Shown: piece after piece, positions 12,701-23,192 of the stretch
Layout of the letters: each line of letters opens with the position of its first letter
How positions within the stretch are numbered: the stretch's first letter is position 1
DNA from: Echinococcus granulosus
Taxonomy: Eukaryota > Platyhelminthes > Cestoda > Cyclophyllidea > Taeniidae
Assembly: GCF_000524195.1 (NCBI RefSeq)
Contig: NW_020170391.1
Coordinates: 392,273 to 456,272 of the forward strand
Direction: 5' to 3'
DNA length: 64,000 nucleotides
Program-made: the position numbers and the translations under genes
Notes under the pieces: generated by a model
The model's input: the letters and a program-made list of their open reading frames with translations, nothing else
What the model was told of the DNA's origin: nothing
The model's database searches: none

Positions 12701-12997
12701 GCGCAAGAAAACAAGGCTAAAAAGCTGTGGAGGAAGCTTTGTACCGCGTTCTGTCGAATCCACGCTAACTAACGGACGTGCATTGCAGAGAGCCCGACGA
12801 TTGAGGACTACGCGAGATCTGCGCACCTGACGGAGAAGCAGTTGGTTAACCTCAACAGCTTAATCGAGGGAGTAGTGCAGCGCAAGGAGATGCACATGGT
12901 CCTCCTTGGCATGCCGTTGGGCGCCTGGTCTGAGCTTTTTTATCTCTTCAACAGAATCGTTAGCAGCGGCTTCGTCGGCACCGTCGACTCTATGTGA
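6777..12997 (+). CDS. Secreted LDLa-domain neuropeptide-like precursor (prohormone-4 / IDLSRF-like)
   Basis: Four exons: 6777-6882, 7567-7716, 11134-11247, 12789-12997. All three introns are phase 1 and the frame stays open, giving 192 residues and a stop at 12995-12997. Residues 1 to about 26 form a signal peptide (hydrophobic VVVVGMIFYLL). A KKK site at 38-40 would release a short N-terminal peptide. Residues 45-83 form one LDL-receptor class A module with six cysteines (45, 53, 59, 66, 72, 83) and the calcium-site pattern DCPDGYDED. The tail continues QRPPIEYL...LLGMPL...SSGFVGT. Arthropod prohormone-4 precursors share this order: signal peptide, short peptide, basic site, LDLa, an (A)KRPPVEE stretch, then a conserved tail with TIEDF. 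The TIEDY at 127-131 matches that last element. Likely a secreted neuropeptide-type or binding protein; the receptor is unknown. Recognised from memory of the insect family, so the family call is strong but not certain. Confidence 0.82.
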
Positions 12998-13282
12998 TGC
13001 AGATGACTTCTCTTCCATGCAGCGCTCTGCTTCTCACCCATCCACGCGCATGCGTTGACAGCGTCCTAGCGATTCCACTCACATTCGTTATGTAATAACA
13101 CTATGGACTGCAGCAAAGCACCTTTTCATTTATCTTCAGACATCGAGAATAGTCAGCGTAGCCTGTGTGTCCGTAGGGTTGGCCGTTGCTCGTTCGGTTC
13201 CAAAATTTTTTGGGAACTGAATGTACAAAATTTCACAAATATCTACTTGGGGGCTACTAACAGACATGTGTTGCCTCTTCAA

Positions 13283-13288
13283 AATAAA
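13283..13288 (+). terminator. Candidate polyadenylation signal AATAAA
   Basis: A canonical AATAAA lies 286 nt after the stop codon of the prohormone-like gene on the same strand, and is a plausible 3'-end signal for its mRNA. AATAAA occurs often by chance in AT-rich DNA, so confidence is modest. Confidence 0.4.
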
Positions 13289-15498
13289 GGATCTATTTAT
13301 GAATCCTCACTTTTGCATAAATGTTCTGCCATTATTATCACATGTGTCCCATCAAACTTGTACTGTCTGGGTGGATAAATGCACTGTACATGCTTAATTA
13401 ATTATTCTGCTAATCAGCCAGAAGACAGTTCTGCTGCATACTAATTACTATCTTTTCGGTACACTGTTCCACGCCCAAAAGTTTAAGAAAAAAGCATCTT
13501 ATTTGCTGAAACTTTAATTCTAACTTTCACACAGCAGCTGACTACGCATTGGTGGTAAACTCAATTGTTTGCACCTTTCTGTTGCTTAACAATCATTTGT
13601 GACTTAAAGTCGCCATTCCTGGCCCCTCTATATATTCCAAATTTTTTTTTACTTTTAAGCAAATACAGCATGAAAGACAATGTTTGCGTTCTCAAGCGTT
13701 CTTCTTTGAAAAAAATATGGTGATATGAAGCTTTTTCTTGTCTGAGCGTTTTCAAGTCAAGCCAACTAGATACATTTGTTCCCCTATACACATTCCTTAT
13801 CACTGATAAAGCATCCAAAGGTTGGATAATTTCGTGTCAATTAATATTCCTCCTGTAACAGGTTGGGGGATTCTTCTACCTGATAAGGTACGACATGATC
13901 ATAAAAGCTTCCACCAGGATCCAGACCATTTATGAGTTGAAGACATCTCCACCCTTTTTGACGCCCACTTAGCAGCAGCTAATCATTTTAAGCTGATTTT
14001 GAGTCATGCAGGTACTTATATTATGCTAAGAAAATTTGCTTAAAATCCTAGCATTTAGTGTTTAGTCCAGGTAACTTTATATTGATGTATTTTTGGAAAT
14101 TTGCCGAGCTGTTACAGGTCCTTATTTCGATTCCGGCGTTCATTTGCATTTGTCGCCATGGGGCATGACCTATAGGATGAGTATTTTAAATCCTCTTTCC
14201 TGTTAGTGTGGTTTAACGTCAACGCGAAGCTGAGGTCTGCATGCTTTTTTTGTAAACTTTCAGTAGAAGTAGGCGCAGAGAGTTTCATTAACTTGCTTTT
14301 CGATATTATAGACACGCCCCTGACTCTCCAAATTCTACCTCATTTTTCCAAGTGTTTTGCCATTTGAGAGGGAGTTTCTCTGGCCTTTTAAAGTAACTTG
14401 TAAATTGAATGGATAAATGCGTAGGCGTTTATGCCTGCGTGCATGTACAAGCATGTGTAGTTGATGCCTCTGACTACAGAAAGCGCTGTAGGCTAGGGAG
14501 GAAGCAATTTCTGTCGGCAGCAATAACCAGACGTTGTCTATACGTGCTTGTTTAAACGGAATTTTCTCAAACTTGTCTACTTAGGGTAGAGTGGATGACT
14601 GATCAACCAGGAAGTTCCCAAAGCAAAAAACTTAAATTATTGAAGTCGCCAAGCGTAGAGGTTAGACAAATGATACAATGCAAACACATGCAGTAGATTT
14701 CTGTTGTCTTAATAAGACCAATTTGAGTAGCTCGACCTTTGGATACTTGAATATTGTGATGAACACAGTTAGTACTCACTTTACTCCCCCAGTTTTGCCC
14801 ATATTTAGGTACTCTATAGTGCTATAAGCAATACTATGCACAATTCAACTATATGCGTTTCTGAATACCTGCCATACGACTTTCCATTCTCATACGTTAA
14901 AGGGTACCGTTGCTGTTGTAGTAAGCTCAGCGTATCAATTATAGCATATCGGAATCGTGAGATTACCACTAGCTACCATAATTCCTGCTTTGGAAAGTTT
15001 TGCAATGATGATCATCTTCAGAGTTCCAATATATCGAGTTTAATGAAATCAGAGATAAATGGAGAGAAGAAAGTAGCCTGTTTTTAGCGTTTTGCGGTGA
15101 AATATGCATAGACTCTAACCACGAGCCCGGCATTTTATGCACCTTCAATTAATCTCCCCTATAACTAACTCCAAAGGCACCACTTCAGGTTAACCAAATC
15201 TTTTGCAGCCAAACAAACAAAGTTACATTGGCCAATCACCTCAGCTTCTCAGACTATTTGTAAAATATTTCTGCAGTTGTAAATACAAGCTGCCAAATGC
15301 ATTACTCCCGTACCCAATGCTAAACGTTGGCAGCATACGGGAATGTCAAACGATTACAAAAATGTCCTTTTGGGTTCTCATGAATCGTCACTTGTGATCA
15401 AGAAGCATAGAAGCCCAAGGAGCAGCCCACGTCATCACTAACCCAGTCATTTGCAGCTATGATGTAGCGTTGGAGCACGGAATTGGTATCTCACAACT

Positions 15499-15598
15499 NN
15501 NNNNNNNNNNNNNNNNNNNNNNNNNNNNNNNNNNNNNNNNNNNNNNNNNNNNNNNNNNNNNNNNNNNNNNNNNNNNNNNNNNNNNNNNNNNNNNNNNN
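15499..15598. other. Assembly gap (100 N)
   Basis: Exactly 100 unknown bases. A round length is usually a placeholder for a gap of unknown size, so real sequence, including exons, may be missing here. Confidence 0.99.
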
Positions 15599-15601
15599 AG
15601 A

Positions 15602-15621
15602 TCCCGATCCTGAGATCGGGA
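15602..15621. repeat. Short perfect inverted repeat beside the gap
   Basis: TCCCGATC (15602-15609), loop CTGA, then GATCGGGA (15614-15621), an 8-bp perfect stem. It begins four bases after the N run and may mark a structured or repetitive sequence that broke the assembly. Confidence 0.6.
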
Positions 15622-17996
15622 ACTTGTTCGTGCAGTACAGAAATGCTGTCAATTACATACCGTCACCGGACAGAGTTAAGCCCATTTCCTTAGTGCACCT
15701 TGGTTACGCATTAGTCATTTGTCAAATGTGTTACAATCTTCAAAGAAAACGATCGACTTCGTTCTACCACAATAGTTGATTCATCTACTAGGAGCTGTAA
15801 GGTGATAATTTTGAATAAGGCAGAAATATCGCATCCTAGACAGGGTCGAGCAAATGGGACCTCTTCTGTCGTTTTAAATTCCGGTGAACTCTTTGGAGAT
15901 GAAGGCACTTCAAACGTAGTAGGCACAATTTCTGAAGAAACCGTTGGGGGACGATCAAGAGAAATACCACAACAAGATTACAGACATCCACTGCAAAGAC
16001 TCCCCTCTTGATTCCATTTTATTTTCCGACCACCCTACAAAGTCATTTCCAATCTTATACTGTAAGGCACAAAAAAATAATTTCCTTGAAATATTTTGAA
16101 ACGCTCTTTAGGCTATCAATATCAGATTCATCCAAGGCAATGCATATTTCCTCGGAATGCAGTCATTAAAAGTGCAACGCATCCGCTCTCTTGTGGAACC
16201 ATCTTTGAGCAAATTAACAACTTTTCTCGCCGTTTTTTTCCACGCGTATTTGTTAAAGTGGTTTAAGTAGCACCTATCAAGAAAGTGGGTTTACCTGTCA
16301 AGGCGAGCTCTAGACGTATTGAGTAAATGCAGATTGCACATGATGTTCGTATCAACACTTAATGGAATGGAAGCTCAAATACATCTACATAGGCAGCATA
16401 AATGGAGTGTAGGGAGTTGTTATCTGTCTAGCTGCATATTTGGTTTTGTAAGCTATTCAGACTTAGTGGTTTGTCATTCTGTCTGACAGTATGGCTTTCC
16501 GGCTGTGCCTAAAGACTTTCAGTTCTTATACACCCTATTATTAAGTCTTTTACCACGGTGGTTTAGATTGCCACGACTTTGAGGCTGACTAGGGTACTAC
16601 AAGACTTCTAGGCTATTTTATCTGTTGTATCAACAGCTCTTTTAAAACGGCTGCAGGAACCTATTAAACCTGATTGTAAAAATCACTTTATTAAAATTAA
16701 GTATTACTTTCCAACTAGCAATCCAAGGTTATATAAGTGCCCACTGTTCTACGTATTCAAATATTTTATATGCATTACACTATTGGTTTATTCCCTTTTA
16801 AACCTTCTTTGCATGTACCTTTTCAGTTATGACAAAAACTTTTTGTTTCGACTGCCTTGGATCAGAATAATGCTTATTGGGTCTCTTTTTGCCCTTAAAT
16901 TTTGCTTCTATCTTAGCGATTTGGCCTTCTGACCATGCTTGTAGCCTCCCAGCCCTTCACTACACCCACAATAAGTTGTCCTCCGTACTAGTGCGGCTTA
17001 TTACCACTTCCTGGGAGACTCGAGGAGCCACACCATTATAATTTGCTGGATAATGCAAAGCGCTTGTACCTACAACTCGTTCCGCCAACCTAAAAACTAT
17101 TTGTTATTTTTTTGTGTTTAAAATTTGTGATACTTACTTCGATACGTGTAATGTACTAAATTGTAGCAATATCGTTTCTTAATGGAACCAACTTTAACAT
17201 CACCTCTTGAGACCAGGGTATAGGAGAAGAATTTGCATTTACTACCCATTTCTGTATCATGCCACGCTTGTTTCGAACTTTACACTACCTTATTCAATAC
17301 AATTTGCCTCCAGGCATAAGATTTAAACGGGATTTGAACAACTACCTAGCCATCCACTCCCGGGGAACACAAACATTGCAAAATCAAATCTCTTTTTCGG
17401 TAGCCATATTGCTGAATTACAGACCGACATTACAAAAACACTTTACTTTTAGAAAAGCGTAATTCATGTGAAAACAGTCATATTACTGAGCCACCGACAG
17501 CAGACACTTTAGACTGATCATTGAAAGCTCATTTATAAATAAAACGGTAAACTTGCCTGTCCCCAAGTGATATAGTTCTTGTTTGATTGAAAAAAAGTTA
17601 AACGTTGACATAATTTTAGCTCGAATAATTAACGTCAAAACACATCTACTTGACCGTCCCATTCCACGCATTGTCGGTAAATCCTGTAAATGTACCTGAT
17701 TTTTAGTATAAACGTTAAAATTCTCTTTAAGGGAACATTTACTATTTTGATTTCAAAATAAAAGGGGTAGTAGTACAGTGGTTAGAGGTTTAAAACACCT
17801 CATCATATAACAACTAAATGCGTTTAAAATAAACAGTAAAGAAAATAATTAGATACCCTATACGGTATAGACACCCAAATTTTTTAACGCACATCCATAT
17901 CAAGTTTACCTTAAGAAACACTATGATTTCAAAAGCAACTCAGGTTCACGCTGATAAATAATGAGCTATTTTATTAAAATGGACATAAAAAGAAAG

Positions 17997-18194
17997 TGTA
18001 GCGTCCCGAGACTCCCCTAAGACGAAAGAAGACACAATACTCGGGCAGAATATATGTATTCGGCACGGAGAAGGTGTCTGGGCTATTGGCATGGCCCAAA
18101 AGGCCAGCCCACCCAGCGAGGTACAAGGGGGCTAATTCGAAGCACAAAAGTGGCGCCTCACCGGAACCGAGGGATAAACCACCATCGTATTACA
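17997..18194 (+). mobile_element. Putative solo LTR, copy B, with 4-bp target duplication
   Basis: A 198-bp unit starting TGTAGCGTCCCG and ending TTACA, closely similar to the minus-strand copy at 1,900-2,095. It is flanked directly by AAAG at 17993-17996 and AAAG at 18195-18198, the target-site duplication expected after LTR-element integration. No internal coding region or second LTR was seen within several kb, so it is best read as a solo LTR left by recombination. A TATA-like stretch (GAATATATG) lies inside the unit. Confidence 0.72.
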
Positions 18195-19850
18195 AAAGTA
18201 TGTGTAACGTTGTGTGTAAACAGCATAACGGAGTAGAAGCTTCGCATTTAATATGAACTAATAGATTTTCTAAAGATGGGTTAGTCTACAAAGGGCAGGA
18301 GCACATTGAGATGTAGGAAGACTACAAGAGATTTCGGAAAAACTACGGAAGATAAAGTTGTTTCCTGAACAGTTACAAAGTGCAATGAAATATCACTGTA
18401 AGTGATCATAAGTTTCTTTTAATTCGTGCACACTCTGAGTCGCCCCTAAGGATGTAATAGCATATAACTGCAATGGGGAAGGCTTGGACACCATACAGAA
18501 TGATTGGGGTGGAGGGGAAGGCTGTAAACCTGGCGGGAAAGGCACGTAGACAAGATGGAAGTACAAACACTGAGGTCCGGGGCGCTTACGCAGCTAAGTG
18601 CCAAATCAAAACAAAACTGTTGTTACATAGCCTCTTCTCCTTTTGGTGTTGTACTCTTCTCAATACCCATTGCATCATGACTGATGCTTGAAAAATCACT
18701 CACAACACAGGAAAGGCTGTCATTTAATTTTCGTTTAGATGAAAGGTACGTCACCGCAGTTTCGGTGATGAATCTCATCAGGCCCATCGTGCCTACAGTT
18801 GTGCCCCTTAATGGGACATTGCACATGAATTAAGTAGTCTAACATTGCTTGAGGCTGGACGATGGTCTACAAAGAGTGCATCACAAAATCACCCCCCCCC
18901 CTTCATGAAAGCATTTCTTTAAAAGTTCAGCCATTTGATTTAAAACACAAACACCGATGACCTTATTACGGTGCTGGATTGCCATCGATCTGGATTTTGT
19001 TTAGTCACTATGACGTGGGAGAAGAATCGTTTATTTGCAAAATATCTTTATTGTTGTCAGCTCTAAAATTGACACGCTACATTCGTTAAAATCTGATGTG
19101 ACGTAATTAGTTTGCTTTTGGAAAAAAAGCAAGATTGGGATAACTGGTGAAAGTGGACGAGGCTGCCAGAACCCCCTTAGTGCGATACCTCGGTGTCATT
19201 TAACCACATAAGATACCTTCTTCCTGTAGTGTTAAGGTTGGCAAATCGACGTTGGATGCCAGAGATACTGACTATTGTGGTCGGCTCGCTTGTAACTGCT
19301 ACTATCGTAACGCATCCTATTATTCATAGAGTCGAAAAAGCGTATACTCGTACGGAAAGTTTATCATTGTGGAACAGGAAGAGTGGAAGGATACATGTAT
19401 AGCCTTTTGTCATGCCACCTAGCCGGAGATAAAAACGGTGAGCCAAAATTAGCCAAAAACCATACTTTCACATTTGCCATTTCCGGATTCAGTATCACAT
19501 TGCCCGAAACGTAATATCGTAAACACATTAGAAATAGACAAAAAAATGTTTTGGAGCTTAAGTGCCTTTTGTATAAATGTCGTACTGGGAGGAGTTAAAG
19601 TGCTGAAAACTCATTGACTGTGCCACTTTATCATCCAAATTCGAAGAACGATGTGATTTTCAGTCACAAGCTTGCCACCTAAGAATCAATCATATAACAG
19701 AAAGAATTATAAGTTCCATTTTATTGATTTTATTTTGATAAAGGTTTTTAGGTAATTTAAGTTAACAAATGTTCGTTTCATATTTTGGTTAGTTTGTTTA
19801 AAATTTCGTGAATAGTGGTCCATTCGTTTTAAAATACCTGCGAAGGTGTA

Positions 19851-21674
19851 ATGCAGCTTACTTTCAAAACCTTGAAGCAGACAACATTTACCTTGGAAGT
19901 TGAGGAATCTGATCTTGTGAATTGCGATACCTCTTATTTTCTCTCTTCAGGTTGGTGATGTTAAGGAAAAAATCAAGAAGTCTAGACCGAATGATTTTGG
20001 TGAATCCAAATTGAAGCTAATCTGTTCAGGTATTTGGAATCGTAGTTATTCATTGAATATTCAGGGAAAGTACTGGAGGACGACAAAAGTCTTTCGGATT
20101 ACAAAGTTACTGATAAGAATTTTGTCGTTGTAATGGCTCAAATAGTTAAGCCTTTGAAGGAAGCCCTCCCGGAGCCTATAAAAAAGGTTGCAATTTGGTT
20201 TTCTTTATTTGCCTTATTTTGTAGACCGAAACGTGCGCGGTTTCTCCTCCAGAAAACCCTGGGGTTTCCACCCCAACTCCTGCTCCTCCAGTTCCACCAC
20301 CATCGGATGCAGAGGCCCCCTCTGCTCCTTCAAATCCCTCCAATTCGAACGACCTTTTGACTGGGGAAACCTTAGAATCAGCTATAAGAAACATGATTGA
20401 GATGGGGTTTGAGCGCGTAAAGGTAACTGATAAGTTAACTTCAGTGCTATTTTCAATGAGCTGAACAGACCAATTCTGCTACTGATTTACAAAATTTATT
20501 GCATAGAGATTATTGATCCTATCGTATTTCTTCTGCCTTCTGTATGTTTTACTTTTATAAGTCTTGGTGTCTTATTTATAGGTGGAACAAGCTCTTAGGA
20601 TGAGCTTCAACAATCCTGAACGCGCTGTTGAGTATTTGATATCGGGCAATCTTCCTGAAGAAGTGGCAGAACAACCAGCGTCACAGGATCAGCCGGTTGC
20701 GACACCTCAGCAGGGTATCGGTTTCGATCCAGAATCATTGCGAAATCTCAGCAGTGAGGAAGTTTACCCGATCCTTGCTCAGGTTCCTCAATTTCAGCAG
20801 CTGCGAGCACTTCGTGGTAATCCTCAACTTCTGTCGCAGTTCATCCAACAACTTTCTGTCTCCTATCCAGACGTTGTTAGGGTTGGTTTTCATCTATCTG
20901 ATTACCTTGTTTAATTCTTTCAGTCATCATTTAGCAGTAAGTCCATCTTAGTTGTTTTAGGTTACCGTTATCGGCTAAATATCCATTTTTTTACACCAAC
21001 ATCATCGCTATTCAATATTGCTTTATTGATTCTCCCTAAAGTATTTTTTCTTAATGGTCTTTCAAAATAGCTCGGTAGTAATTTTTCCGTGCGTCGAATA
21101 CCTGAGGCAAAGTTTTCGTGCGTATTTTTAGCGTCCAGCCAGCGTGATGTGGGGTGACGCCTTTGCCTTTTGTCCTTCACGTAATTAGTTTCCTTTGTAG
21201 GCTATTCACGCAAACGAAAATGGTTTCCTCGATTTTATTAATTCCGATGCTGAGGAGACGAATCAGGAAAGTGACCAGCCTCGACCACCTGCCCAACATA
21301 TTATCCGTTTGACAGAGCAGGAGAAAACTGCCATTGAAAGATTAAAGGCTCTTGGTTTTTCGGAAGATGAAGTTATTCAGGTGAATTTCATTGTCGATGC
21401 TTTGATAATTTGTAAACCATACAAGACTTAATCATCCTTGATTTTTATGGTGAAACACCAGTGCCATAGTTTGTTAAGTTTCAATGTCCCCTTGTTTTCG
21501 AATCGTAAGTTATTTACCCCTGCCAACTTGGCAACGTAATTGGTCATATGGCATAATCAGTTCTGGTGAACTGTCTTCTTATCCTGTCTACTTCAGGCTT
21601 ATTTTGCGTGTGATAAGAATGAAGAGCTTGCCGCCAATCTCCTGCTCAGTGACAATCAAGATGATGCCGTTTGA
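19851..21674 (+). CDS. RAD23: RAD23 homologue, ubiquitin-proteasome shuttle and nucleotide excision repair factor
   Basis: Seven exons (19851-19916, 19951-20029, 20065-20186, 20225-20422, 20582-20881, 21201-21380, 21597-21674) join in frame to 340 residues, close to the usual family length. The order of domains is complete: N-terminal ubiquitin-like domain (1 to about 78, opening MQLTFKTLKQ), Pro/Ser/Ala-rich linker, UBA1 (about 139-178, MIEMGFERVKVEQAL), XPC-binding domain (about 213-270, PQFQQLRALRGNPQLL), and C-terminal UBA2 (about 291-331, ALGFSEDEVIQAYFACDKNEE). RAD23 carries ubiquitinated proteins to the proteasome and stabilises XPC in DNA damage recognition. The first three introns are only 34, 35 and 38 nt; the last three are 159, 319 and 216 nt. 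The start is the first Met of the ubiquitin-like fold. Confidence 0.97.
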
Positions 21675-23192
21675 AGCTTTCATTTCGTGTTGAATGTGAC
21701 TGCTGCTATTATCCGCCACCCACACTGTATTTCTGTGTGACTTAATTTCTCACATACTTCACATTGGAATGTGCGATTTACATGAGTTTACACATGTCTA
21801 GAAGCGAGCTGACGTTTTTTGGCTTTGGGGTTGGTTTGTGGGCTGCGGCGGTGGTTGGGCTGGCAAGCGTGGTGGGCTGTGGTTGTGCGTGCTTGTGCCT
21901 GCTTTGTCATAGTGCTGGGTGGGATTCGGTGCCGGCCCGCAATGGCTATCAGTTTGCAAATGCAGCCAGAAGGGATTTCACAAGCCGCCTGGGTGGTGTG
22001 TGCTCAGTGAGTGTACGACGCATAATTGGTTTACCTTGTGGATGGTTTGCAAAAGACAAAACTACTCTTGTTGCTAGAAGCTGTATATCTGTTTACCAGC
22101 TAGTGGATTTTTTAAATATGCTTTGGCATTGATTCACCCACATTGCTGCTGTTGCTAAGATGATTAGCGAATGTGTAGAGTACGCAGTTTAGAATTCAAA
22201 TTGCATTGTTTACTAAATTTATGTATGTGCAGATTATATAGATCAAACCCACTTAACGTGTGGTATTATATTTAATTTCTTTACTTGTTTGTTTTAAACA
22301 ATCTAACGCTAAAACAAACTCACGAATGTGACGGAGGCTCTAATAGTTCTACCAATCAGATTGTTGGACCATTAATTTTCCTATTCTTCGTAGGTCTGTG
22401 TTCTGTACTTGAAATTTGAAGTTTTGTAGCACTGGGTCCTCTTCGTGTGGTTACTGTTTGTTTTAGATCCTCACGAACTTACTACTTTCTCCTAAAATTC
22501 GTTTGAACGTTTACGTTATCAGTGCTAACAATCTTACTGTTTTGGTAGTTCCCGGGTCGGGTTTTGAAGTAGTTTTTCCTAGGTAGTATTCACTGTGAAG
22601 TAAATAGTCTTGCTATTCATTATATGTATATCATTACTGCCAGCTTCTTTATTATGGGACTGTTTCTGTGTAAATATTGGGTTCGATTTCCTTTTACACA
22701 TCGGAGTTCTAGAAACTTGTTAGTACGTCCAGTAGCTTATTATAGTGTTTTTGTGCATTTTGGTGTCTATTGCTTAAGTTTAGGTAGGTGTATGTAATCT
22801 CGCACTACCATTTTTATTGCTTTGTTTGGCCCTACTGTCTATTTTTTCTTGTTTGATGGGATAAAAGTTGGTTTTTGCCGAATTTCCCTCGCCATCTAGT
22901 TAGGCAAGGTGACAGACTGTAATCCGTGTTCTTGGTGGTCGCTACTATTCTCTACTTTTCTCAATAGGAAGCATTCTTGCTGAGGTTTTTATTGCTGTGG
23001 GTTAAAAGTTCCTCTTTATAATAAGTTGTGCTTCTTGACAGCCTAAAAACAAGGAGTTCATAGTAGTATTTGCCTCCCGTGTAGGCTTTCATCTGCTTAT
23101 TTAGTTCATTCTTGTTGCCATTTGATTTTCAAATCAGGCTTTCTCAAAATACGCCTCATTTAGTAAATTCACCATTCAATTTCATGTTTTAG
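21675..23192. other. Spacer between RAD23 and the MAGUK gene
   Basis: About 1.5 kb, T-rich on the plus strand, as in the introns of the neighbouring gene. It holds the RAD23 3' end and either the promoter or an intron of the MAGUK gene. An open frame at 21,764-22,132 has a hydrophobic, Cys/Gly-rich translation without recognisable domains and was not called a gene. Confidence 0.55.

Larger units (their letters stand above)
12998..19850. other. Intergenic stretch between prohormone gene and RAD23
   Basis: About 6.9 kb without a recognised gene. It holds the 3' flank of the prohormone gene, a possible exon relic near 13,860-14,030, the 100-N gap, a short hairpin beside the gap, a low-complexity ORF pair at 15,700-16,010, the LTR copy at 17,997-18,194 and a run of ten C at 18,892-18,901. 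RAD23's promoter must lie at its right end. No PDZ-encoding exon for the downstream MAGUK was found here. Confidence 0.6.

Noticed and set aside
20176..20394. Antisense ORF rich in Gly/Ala/Glu
   Set aside because: Mirror of the Pro/Ser/Ala-rich linker of RAD23 on the other strand.
21764..22132. 122-codon hydrophobic, Gly/Cys-rich ORF after RAD23
   Set aside because: T/G-rich DNA yields such translations; no domain, no supporting splice sites, no coding-like codon use.
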